Assembly: GCA_945788155.1 (NCBI GenBank) | Contig: CALZKX010000163.1 | Span: 1-5,840 of the forward strand | Source of the DNA: an uncultured Flavobacteriaceae bacterium | Lineage (GTDB): Bacteria; Bacteroidota; Bacteroidia; Flavobacteriales; Flavobacteriaceae | DNA: 5,840 nt | Direction: 5' to 3' | Part shown: positions 1 through 5,694 of the stretch, piece by piece | Position numbering within the stretch: the first letter of the stretch is position 1 | Layout: every line of letters starts with the position of its first letter | Program-made: the position numbers and the translations under genes | Notes under the pieces: generated by a model | The model's database searches: none | The model's input: the letters and a program-made list of their open reading frames with translations, nothing else | What the model was told of the DNA's origin: nothing

Positions 1-103
1 AATTTTTATGAAGGAAATAAAGAGCGTGCATATTAGCGAAAAAATATGTTTTTAGTCTTTTAATCTATAAAATTAGGTCTTTAAACTAAAAAAAATGCAG
101 TTC

Positions 104-145
104 ATCTAATATTTATAGGCTTTCACCAAATTACGTATACTTTAG
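104..145 (+). promoter_or_regulatory. Candidate promoter of repeat copy 1
   Basis: TACTTTAG at 138-145 matches the Bacteroidota -7 consensus TAnnTTTG at all but one fixed position. It ends 2 bp before the conserved repeat unit starts at 148, so the predicted start of transcription falls at or near the first bases of the unit. ATCTAATA at 104-111 recurs upstream of copy 2 at almost the same distance (26 versus 27 bp from the -7-like box). No clear -33 TTG is visible. The equivalent placement in both copies is the main support; each box alone is weak. Confidence 0.4.
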
Positions 146-147
146 TG

Positions 148-222
148 TCACCATAACATAAGTAGGTTAAGTTCATGGTAGATTTGGGGCAAAAAAAGGT
201 GAACTCTCGTTCACCTTTTTTT
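148..222 (+). ncRNA. Candidate small RNA, copy 1 (75 nt)
   Basis: This unit is almost identical to 400-473, and the similarity starts just after a -7-like box and ends with a terminator T-run, which is the outline of a small independent transcript. Predicted parts are a 5' hairpin in which ACCATAAC (150-157) pairs with GTT (171-173) and ATGGT (175-179), leaving C174 as a bulge; a single-stranded G-rich linker AGATTTGGGGC (180-190); and the terminator hairpin at 191-222. The reading frame from the ATG at 175 is not kept in copy 2, so a peptide is unlikely. I do not recognise a named RNA family. Alternatives are a dispersed terminator-bearing repeat or an untranslated leader or attenuator. Function is unknown; the G-rich linker could be a base-pairing seed, which is inference. 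Confidence 0.45.
191..222 (+). terminator. Intrinsic terminator of copy 1
   Basis: AAAAAAAGGTGAAC (191-204) and GTTCACCTTTTTTT (209-222) form a perfect 14-bp stem around the 4-base loop TCTC. The GC-containing core GGTGAAC/GTTCACC followed by seven T residues is a textbook Rho-independent terminator. The A-run on the left arm makes it potentially bidirectional. Confidence 0.85.
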
Positions 223-354
223 ATGCGCATAAGTTAACTTCCTAACTTCTTGAATATAAAATTTTTATATTTCAATTTTTATTTAATTTTGCCCATATCT
301 CTTGATATACGTTACTTTTCGAGAATCACTGTTAGACTAATTTATAAGTATTTT

Positions 355-397
355 ATCTAATAAATTAAATTATTAGAAATAAACGCCCTTATATTTA
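355..397 (+). promoter_or_regulatory. Candidate promoter of repeat copy 2, with palindrome
   Basis: TATATTTA at 390-397 is a one-mismatch TAnnTTTG box placed exactly as in copy 1, with its first base 10 bp before the unit start at 400. ATCTAATA at 355-362 matches the element upstream of copy 1. Here it is part of a perfect inverted repeat, TCTAATAA (356-363) and TTATTAGA (370-377), that covers the expected -33 region and could be an operator. No -33 TTG is visible. The region is so AT-rich that chance matches are common. Confidence 0.38.
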
Positions 398-399
398 CA

Positions 400-473
400 T
401 CACCATAACATAAGTAGGTTAAGTTTATGGTAGATTTGGGGCAAAAAAGGTGAACATCTCGTTCACCTTTTTT
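400..473 (+). ncRNA. Candidate small RNA, copy 2 (74 nt)
   Basis: Second copy of the unit at 148-222, with the same predicted two-hairpin form. ACCATAA (402-408) can pair with TTATGGT (425-431) over 7 bp, or ACCATAAC can pair over 8 bp leaving T426 bulged; that is the only substituted base in the first 43. The G-rich linker is 432-442 and the terminator hairpin 443-473. It runs towards the minus-strand dismutase gene, whose stop codon is 26 bp beyond the T-run. The ATG at 427 opens a frame of only eight codons, unlike copy 1, which argues against coding. Function unknown. Confidence 0.45.
443..473. terminator. Bidirectional terminator between copy 2 and the sod gene
   Basis: AAAAAAGGTGAAC (443-455) and GTTCACCTTTTTT (461-473) form a perfect 13-bp stem with loop ATCTC. 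The T-run at 468-473, and a second one at 475-480, end plus-strand transcription. The A-run at 443-448 gives the matching U-run on the minus strand, so the same hairpin is well placed to end the dismutase transcript 27 bp after its stop codon. Confidence 0.87.
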
Positions 474-499
474 ATTTTTTACCAATATGTTGTTTCTAG

Positions 500-1108
500 C
501 TATTTTGCTTCGGCATAACGTCTTTCAACTTCATTCCAATTAATGACATTAAAAAAAGCTTCAATATAATCGGGTCTACGGTTTTGATAATTTAAATAAT
601 AAGCATGTTCCCAAACATCCAATCCTAAAATGGGTGTTCCTTGGCAAGTTACTCCAGGCATTAATGGGTTGTCTTGATTAGGCGTTGAGCAAACCTCAAC
701 TTTTCCTCCCTTGTGAACACATAACCAAGCCCAACCAGACCCAAATTGAGTCGCAGCAGCTTTACTAAAAGCTTCAACAAAAGCTTCTTTAGAGCCATAG
801 GCCGCTTCAATAGCATCTTTTAATTCTCCCGATAAATAGCCTTTTCCTTCTGGGTTCATTACGTCCCAAAACAACGAGTGGTTGTAAAACCCTCCTCCAT
901 TATTTCTTACAGCACCATTATCCATATCAAGATTAGTAAGAATATTTTCAATAGATTTTCCTTCTAAGTTCGTGCCTGCAATTGCTGCATTTAATTTGGT
1001 TGTATAGCCATTGTGGTGTTTTGTATGGTGTATTTCCATCGTACGTGCATCTATATGAGGCTCTAAAGCATCATAAGCATATTTTAATTTCGGTAATTCG
1101 AAAGTCAT
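500..1108 (-). CDS. sodA: Superoxide dismutase, Fe/Mn family (Mn-type signature)
   Basis: Converts superoxide to hydrogen peroxide and oxygen, probably in the cytoplasm, as there is no signal peptide. The 202 residues match the usual family length. The N-terminal helical domain has the first metal ligand in MEIHHTKHH (H27, with H31 and Y35 near the active site) and the second in FYNHSLFW (H77). The C-terminal domain has FGSGWAWLC and the last two ligands in LDVWEHAYY (D164, H168). Gly73 together with Gln145 in the NQDNPLMPG segment is the arrangement typical of Mn enzymes; Fe enzymes usually carry the equivalent glutamine in the N-terminal domain. Metal use could still be Fe or cambialistic. 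The ATG at 1108 gives a normal N-terminus (MTFELPKLKYAYDAL) and no Shine-Dalgarno sequence precedes it. It is divergent from the helicase gene and convergent with small-RNA-like copy 2. Confidence 0.97.
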   Translation of the reverse strand: MTFELPKLKYAYDALEPHIDARTMEIHHTKHHNGYTTKLNAAIAGTNLEGKSIENILTNLDMDNGAVRNNGGGFYNHSLFWDVMNPEGKGYLSGELKDAIEAAYGSKEAFVEAFSKAAATQFGSGWAWLCVHKGGKVEVCSTPNQDNPLMPGVTCQGTPILGLDVWEHAYYLNYQNRRPDYIEAFFNVINWNEVERRYAEAK

Positions 1109-1144
1109 AATTTCAAGTTTTTATATTAATAATTGTTTTCTAAT

Positions 1145-1152
1145 CAAATTTA
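1145..1152 (-). promoter_or_regulatory. Candidate -7 box of the sod promoter
   Basis: On the minus strand this reads TAAATTTG, a full match to the Bacteroidota TAnnTTTG box. It lies 36 bp before the dismutase start codon, which predicts a leader of about 30 nt. I see no TTG at the expected -33 distance, so the promoter may depend on an activator or simply be imperfect. No binding site for a known oxidative-stress regulator could be recognised. Confidence 0.5.
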
Positions 1153-1221
1153 CAATAATGCTTTAAGTTTTATATAATTAAGTTATTAAGTTTCCTTATT
1201 TTGGTATAAAAATTTTCTTTC

Positions 1222-4200
1222 TTGAATTCATCTTCATTCAATATTTATAATGCGTCGGCTGGAAGTGGCAAGACCTACGCTTTAGTAAAAGAGTATTTAA
1301 AAATACTGTTTAAATCTCCTTATAAAAACACCTATAAAAACATCCTTGCCATTACGTTTACCAATAAAGCTGTTGGCGAGATGAAAGAACGAATTATTGA
1401 AATGCTTAAGATATTTTCTTCGGAAACTGCTTTAGAGCAGCCTAATAGTATGTTTGTAGATATTTGTAAAGAGATAGGTATTGCTCCAAAAGAGCTCTCT
1501 GAAAGATCAAAAAACTTATTAGAAACTATCATTCATAATTATGCGGCTTTTGATATTTCAACCATAGATAAATTTACCCAAAGGGTTATTAGAACGTTTG
1601 CTTTTGACTTGCATCTTCCTTTAAATTTCGACGTTGAACTGGATACAGATACGCTCTTGGCAAAAGCTATTGATAATTTAATTGCACGAGCAGGAACAGA
1701 CAAAGAACTCACAAAAACCTTAATAGATTTTGCAATCGAAAAAGCTGATGACGATAAAAGCTGGGATGTAACTTACGATTTTAATCCTATAGCAAAACTA
1801 TTGGTTAACGAAAATCATGTACCTTTTATTGAGTTGTTAAAAGACAAAAGTTTAAATGATTTTAAAAGTTTAAAGACCTACTTAAAAGAAGAAATTCAAA
1901 GAACTTCTATAACTATACAAGAGAAATCACAGGCAGGATTAACCCTAATAAATGAGGCTGGTTTAGAACATTCGGATTTTAGCAGAAGCTCATTGCCAAA
2001 TTATTTTATTAAATTAATAAGTAAAGAATATAATGTTTCGTTTGGTTTAAATTGGCAAAAAGATTTAATCGAAGGGAATGCGCTTTATCCTAGTCGTGTT
2101 CCTGAAGATGTTTCAGGTATTATTGATACCATACAAGAAGATCTTGTTTCGGCTTTCCAAAACACAAAACAAGGTGTTGTTAATTATATTTTTCTGCAAA
2201 ATTTATATAAAAATATAACGCCGCTTTCCGTGCTTAATGAAATTAGCAAAGAGGTCATTAAAATTAAGGAAGACAAAAATATATTACTCATTTCGGAATT
2301 CAATTCAATTATTAGCGAACATATTAAAAAACAACCTGCTCCTTTTATTTATGAGCGTATTGGTGAGAAATTTAAACATTATTTTATTGATGAGTTTCAA
2401 GACACTTCTGTAATGCAATGGGAGAATTTAGCGCCTCTTCTAGAAAATTCCTTATCTAGCGAAAACGGAAGTGTAATGCTGGTAGGAGACGCAAAACAAG
2501 CAATTTATCGATGGCGAGGTGGAAAGGCAGAACAATTTATAGACTTATATAATGGCAATAACCCTTTTCATTTAAAATCAAATTTAGAACACCTACCTAT
2601 TAACTATCGAAGTCATGGGCAAATAATAAAATTCAACAATGCCTTTTTTAAACACTTATCATCTTTTGTTTTTAGCGATGATGCTTATGCCAAATTATAC
2701 CAAAACAGCCATCAAGATGTGTTTAAAAACAATAAAGGTTATGTAAATATTAACTTTTTAGAACTAAGTAGAGAAGATGATAGAGATACCGAATATTCAA
2801 AAGAAGTATTAAAAACCATAAATAATTGCTTGGAAAATGGTTTTGATTTAAAAGATATTTGTGTGCTTGTTAGGAAGAAAAAAGAAGGTGTTGCAATTGC
2901 TAATTATCTTTCGGGAACTGGAATAGATATTATTTCTTCGGAAACACTACTTGTTAGCAATTCTCCTGATGTTACGTTTATTATCAACCTTCTAAAATTT
3001 ATTCTTGACCCAAATAACCTAGAAGTAAAAATTGAGCTTGCTAGCTATATAGCCAACCAAAAGCTTCAAATTGATGATGTTCATTTATTTTATAAAGAAT
3101 TTATTGAATTAGACATCCGTTCCTTTTTTATAAAGTGTAACGATCTTGGGTTTAATTTCAACTATAATGAAGCACTTCAAGTTTCTGTTTATGAGGTTAT
3201 AGAGTCTGTAATTTATGGATTTAAGCTTGTGGATGTGTCTAATGCTTATATTCAATTTTTCTTAGACTACGCGTTAGATTATGTAAACAAAAAAAACGCC
3301 AATTTGGCAGATTTCATTACTAGCTTTGAAACCAAAAATGAGACTCTAACCATTGTATCTCCTGAAGGGCAAAATGCTATTAAAATAATGACCATTCATA
3401 AATCTAAAGGATTGGAATTTCCAGTAGTGATTTTTCCTTATGCCGATTTGAATATTTATAAGGAAAATAATCCTAAAATCTGGTTCCCTCTTAATCCAGA
3501 GAAATATAAAGGTTTTGAAGTGGCTTATTTAAATTACAACCAAAATATTGAAGCCATAAGCGAAGAAGGAAATAAACTATACACGCAACATCAATCGGAA
3601 TTAGAATTAGATAATATAAATCTCCTCTATGTTGCTTTAACCAGACCTATTGAACAACTATACATAATTAGTGATAAAAAACTTCTTAAAACTGGTAGTG
3701 AAAATTTAAACACCTATAGTGGTTTGTTTATAAATTATTTGAAGCATTCTAACCAATGGAAAGATAGTCAATTGTGCTATTGCTTTGGCGACCAAAAAAA
3801 ATCGCCTATTCAAAATAAAAACGTAATAGCAACACATAAACAAACGCAATTTATCTCTATTCCTAAAAAAAATCATGGCATTAACATTATTGCAAATTCT
3901 GGATACCTGTGGGACACTGCCCAAAAAAACGCAATTGAAAGAGGGAATCTAATTCACAACATTATGTCCCAAATACAAACCAAAAACGATATTGACATCA
4001 CAATAGATTATTTTATTTCGGCGGCAATTATAAATCGTGATCAAGCAAATGAACTAAAAATAGTTGTTGAAAATATAGTTAACCATTCCTTACTGTCATA
4101 TTTATTTAGTCCAGATTTAATTATTTACAATGAAAAAGATATCATCACAAAACATGGTAAGATATTGCGTCCAGATAGAGTGGTTATTAATTCCTTAAAT

Positions 4201-4356
4201 GAAGCAACAGTTGTAGATTATAAAACTGGTGTTCCAAACAACAACCACGTGAAACAAATTGAAACTTATAGCAATGCTTTAAGGGATATGTCCCTTAAGG
4301 TAAATAAAGGTGTGATAATTTACACTAACGATTCTATAGAAATAAAAGAAGTGTAA
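1222..4356 (+). CDS. RecB/AddA-like UvrD-family helicase-nuclease
   Basis: Predicted ATP-dependent DNA helicase fused to a nuclease, acting on double-strand ends in recombinational repair and degradation of foreign linear DNA. The superfamily 1A motifs are in order: Walker A ASAGSGKT (11-18), Ia ITFTNKAVGEMKERI (44-58), Walker B FIDEFQDTS (388-396), III VGDAKQAIYRWRGG (421-434), IV INYRSH (460-465), V TIHKSKGLEFP (724-734) and VI LLYVALTRP (801-809). A complete PD-(D/E)XK RecB-type nuclease closes the protein: H912, D985, D999-Y-K1001 and the Q1012xxxY1016 motif. Walker A sits almost at the N-terminus without a preceding Q motif, as in RecB rather than classical AddA; the 1044 residues are shorter than either. 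The start must be TTG at 1222: an in-frame stop lies at 1207-1209, no ATG intervenes, and the next in-frame ATG (1381) would remove Walker A. No RecC/AddB partner is in the window. kbl follows closely. Confidence 0.93.
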   Translation: MNSSSFNIYNASAGSGKTYALVKEYLKILFKSPYKNTYKNILAITFTNKAVGEMKERIIEMLKIFSSETALEQPNSMFVDICKEIGIAPKELSERSKNLLETIIHNYAAFDISTIDKFTQRVIRTFAFDLHLPLNFDVELDTDTLLAKAIDNLIARAGTDKELTKTLIDFAIEKADDDKSWDVTYDFNPIAKLLVNENHVPFIELLKDKSLNDFKSLKTYLKEEIQRTSITIQEKSQAGLTLINEAGLEHSDFSRSSLPNYFIKLISKEYNVSFGLNWQKDLIEGNALYPSRVPEDVSGIIDTIQEDLVSAFQNTKQGVVNYIFLQNLYKNITPLSVLNEISKEVIKIKEDKNILLISEFNSIISEHIKKQPAPFIYERIGEKFKHYFIDEFQDTSVMQWENLAPLLENSLSSENGSVMLVGDAKQAIYRWRGGKAEQFIDLYNGNNPFHLKSNLEHLPINYRSHGQIIKFNNAFFKHLSSFVFSDDAYAKLYQNSHQDVFKNNKGYVNINFLELSREDDRDTEYSKEVLKTINNCLENGFDLKDICVLVRKKKEGVAIANYLSGTGIDIISSETLLVSNSPDVTFIINLLKFILDPNNLEVKIELASYIANQKLQIDDVHLFYKEFIELDIRSFFIKCNDLGFNFNYNEALQVSVYEVIESVIYGFKLVDVSNAYIQFFLDYALDYVNKKNANLADFITSFETKNETLTIVSPEGQNAIKIMTIHKSKGLEFPVVIFPYADLNIYKENNPKIWFPLNPEKYKGFEVAYLNYNQNIEAISEEGNKLYTQHQSELELDNINLLYVALTRPIEQLYIISDKKLLKTGSENLNTYSGLFINYLKHSNQWKDSQLCYCFGDQKKSPIQNKNVIATHKQTQFISIPKKNHGINIIANSGYLWDTAQKNAIERGNLIHNIMSQIQTKNDIDITIDYFISAAIINRDQANELKIVVENIVNHSLLSYLFSPDLIIYNEKDIITKHGKILRPDRVVINSLNEATVVDYKTGVPNNNHVKQIETYSNALRDMSLKVNKGVIIYTNDSIEIKEV
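4277..4300 (+). other. Strong stem-loop inside the 3' end of the helicase gene
   Basis: TTAAGGGA (4279-4286) and TCCCTTAA (4291-4298) form a perfect 8-bp inverted repeat around TATG. In RNA it extends by a U-G and a C-G pair to 10 bp (4277-4300). It encodes helicase residues 1019-1027, downstream of the nuclease motifs, and lies 77 bp before the kbl start. No T-run follows, so it is not a classical terminator. It could be an RNA processing or stability element, a DNA-binding palindrome, or chance. Confidence 0.55.
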
Positions 4357-4361
4357 CTTTG
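4354..4361 (+). promoter_or_regulatory. Possible -7 box for kbl overlapping the helicase stop
   Basis: TAACTTTG is a full TAnnTTTG match whose first three bases are the helicase stop codon. Transcription would begin about 11 nt before the kbl ATG at 4377. No TTG is found at the -33 distance, so this is a candidate only; read-through from the helicase gene is an equally good explanation for kbl expression. Confidence 0.33.
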
Positions 4362-4376
4362 CAAAAAATAAAAATC

Positions 4377-5570
4377 ATGTACGGAAATATAAAAAACCAT
4401 TTGCAAAAAGAAATTCAAAATATCAAAGACAGTGGTCTTTATAAAGAAGAACGAATAATAACCTCGCCACAAGGAGCCGAAATCACTTTAAATACAGGAG
4501 AAACTGTACTAAATTTTTGTGCCAACAACTATTTAGGCCTTTCTTCACACCCCGAAGTTATACAGGCCGCAAAAGACACAATGGATACACATGGTTTTGG
4601 AATGTCATCAGTAAGGTTTATTTGCGGAACACAAGATATTCATAAAGAATTAGAGCAAAAGATTGCAGATTTTTACGAAACTGAAGACACTATACTTTAC
4701 GCTGCAGCTTTTGATGCTAACGGAGGTGTTTTTGAGCCTCTTTTAACTGCTGAAGATGCTATAATTTCAGATACTTTAAACCACGCTTCAATTATCGACG
4801 GGGTACGCTTATGCAAAGCGGCAAGATATCGTTATAAAAACAATGATATGACAGATCTTGAAAAGCAATTACAAGACGCTAATACCAATGGAGATCGCTT
4901 TAAAATAATTGTAACCGATGGTGTGTTTTCAATGGATGGTTTAGTAGCGCCTTTAGATAAAATTTGTGATTTAGCCGATACATATGATGCTATGGTTATG
5001 ATAGATGAATGTCATGCAACAGGATTTATAGGTAAAACTGGAAGAGGGACTTTAGAAGAAAAAGGCGTAATGGGTCGTATAGACATTATTACAGGAACCT
5101 TAGGAAAAGCACTTGGAGGTGCCATGGGAGGCTACACAACTGGCAAAAAAGAAATTATAGATATGTTGCGCCAACGATCAAGACCCTATCTTTTTTCAAA
5201 CTCATTGGCTCCAGCCATTGTGGGAGCATCTATTAAAGTATTTGAACTTCTGTCTAACGACACCTCTTTAAGAGATAAATTAGAATGGAACACAAATTAT
5301 TTTAAAAAAGGTATTAAAGAAGCTGGTTTTGATATTGTAGATGGTGATTCGGCTATTGTTCCGGTAATGTTGTATGATGCAAAATTATCTCAATTAATGG
5401 CAAATAAATTGCTTGAAGAAGGCATTTACGTTATTGGGTTCTTTTTCCCAGTAGTACCTAAAGAAAAGGCAAGGATAAGAGTACAACTCTCCGCAGCTCA
5501 TGAAAAAGAGCATTTAGACAAAGCAATTGCTGCCTTTATTAAAGTAGGAAAATCCCTTGGAATTGTTTAA
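4377..5570 (+). CDS. kbl: Glycine C-acetyltransferase (2-amino-3-ketobutyrate CoA ligase)
   Basis: PLP-dependent enzyme of the alpha-oxoamine synthase family that cleaves 2-amino-3-ketobutyrate with CoA to glycine and acetyl-CoA, the second step of threonine breakdown after threonine dehydrogenase. From the ATG at 4377 it has 397 residues, close to the 398 of the E. coli enzyme, and key residues fall at matching numbers: PLP lysine K244 in GTLGKALGG, H136 in LNHAS, D210 and H213 in MIDECHATG, and R368 in ARIRVQLSAAH. The opening (MYGNIKNHLQ, then KEERIITSPQ) also fits the family. An in-frame TTG at 4359 would add six residues; I prefer the ATG because it gives the family N-terminus. It lies 20 bp after the helicase gene, so co-transcription is possible. 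No threonine dehydrogenase gene is in the window and no clear terminator follows. Confidence 0.96.
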   Translation: MYGNIKNHLQKEIQNIKDSGLYKEERIITSPQGAEITLNTGETVLNFCANNYLGLSSHPEVIQAAKDTMDTHGFGMSSVRFICGTQDIHKELEQKIADFYETEDTILYAAAFDANGGVFEPLLTAEDAIISDTLNHASIIDGVRLCKAARYRYKNNDMTDLEKQLQDANTNGDRFKIIVTDGVFSMDGLVAPLDKICDLADTYDAMVMIDECHATGFIGKTGRGTLEEKGVMGRIDIITGTLGKALGGAMGGYTTGKKEIIDMLRQRSRPYLFSNSLAPAIVGASIKVFELLSNDTSLRDKLEWNTNYFKKGIKEAGFDIVDGDSAIVPVMLYDAKLSQLMANKLLEEGIYVIGFFFPVVPKEKARIRVQLSAAHEKEHLDKAIAAFIKVGKSLGIV

Positions 5571-5628
5571 AATGCTTCTAAACACTAGAATTTATATGTA
5601 TAAAAGTCAATATTTTCCTATATTTATC

Positions 5629-5659
5629 TTTGTTAATAAATTTTAACAACTTACTTTTG
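5629..5659 (+). promoter_or_regulatory. Bacteroidota-type promoter of the OmpA-like gene
   Basis: TTTG at 5629-5632 and TACTTTTG at 5652-5659 match the -33 TTG and -7 TAnnTTTG elements with a 19-bp spacer, inside the usual range for this phylum. It is the best-formed promoter in the window. Transcription should start near 5664-5666, giving a leader of about 30 nt. A second TAnnTTTG match, TATCTTTG at 5625-5632, overlaps the -33 element and could be a weaker alternative start. Confidence 0.7.
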
Positions 5660-5694
5660 CTTACAATTAACACTTAAAATTAAATTTATAGAAT

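Larger units (their letters stand above)
148..473 (+). repeat. Direct repeat pair, 75 and 74 bp, 252 bp apart
   Basis: Copy 1 is 148-222 and copy 2 is 400-473, in the same orientation. The first 43 bases differ by one substitution (C174 versus T426). The remaining differences are one base in the A-run, one base in the hairpin loop and one base in the T-run. Sequence between and around the copies is not otherwise alike, apart from the promoter-like boxes. Neither copy has terminal inverted repeats or obvious target duplications, so an insertion-sequence origin is not supported. Confidence 0.93.
1..499. other. Largely non-coding region with two small-RNA-like units
   Basis: No convincing protein gene lies in these 499 bases. 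The DNA is very AT-rich and every open frame is short. The first bases could be the tail of a gene entering from the left: frame 1 reads NFYEGNKERAY and stops at 34-36, while frame 2 stays open to a stop at 53-55. Neither is long enough to identify. The main content is the repeated unit at 148-222 and 400-473 with its promoter-like boxes and terminators. Between the copies (223-399) I see only AT-rich sequence with two short inverted repeats, at 254-270 and 356-377. Confidence 0.7.

Noticed and set aside
1..55. Possible C-terminal tail of an upstream gene
   Set aside because: Two different frames are open for at most 18 codons; no recognisable motif allows a choice, so it is described only in the region entry.
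175..237. Short open frame beginning ATG GTA GAT TTG in repeat copy 1 (20 codons)
   Set aside because: The same ATG in copy 2 (427) reaches a stop after eight codons because of the shorter A-run, so the frame is not conserved.
254..270. AT-only inverted repeat ATATAAAA/TTTTATAT
   Set aside because: Such palindromes are expected by chance in AT-rich intergenic DNA, and no promoter or gene is positioned by it.
148..473. CRISPR array or transposon ends as explanation of the repeat pair
   Set aside because: There are only two 75-base copies 177 bp apart, with built-in terminators, no short regular spacers, no terminal inverted repeats and no transposase or cas gene.
1196..1203. TTATTTTG as the helicase promoter -7 box
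   Set aside because: It has one mismatch in a fixed position, no -33 partner, and would leave a very short leader; too weak to list as a feature.
1332..1532. 66-codon minus-strand open frame inside the helicase gene
   Set aside because: Lies opposite the conserved motif Ia region and has no recognisable protein features; a shadow of the real gene.
3706..3924. 72-codon minus-strand open frame inside the helicase gene
   Set aside because: Opposite real coding sequence, with no motif, promoter or conserved context.
4359..4376. TTG start adding six residues to Kbl
   Set aside because: The ATG at 4377 gives the length and residue numbering of characterised Kbl proteins, and the TTG overlaps a candidate -7 box.
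5576..5588. Small inverted repeat TCTA/TAGA after kbl as a terminator
   Set aside because: A 4-bp AT-rich stem without a following T-run is not convincing.
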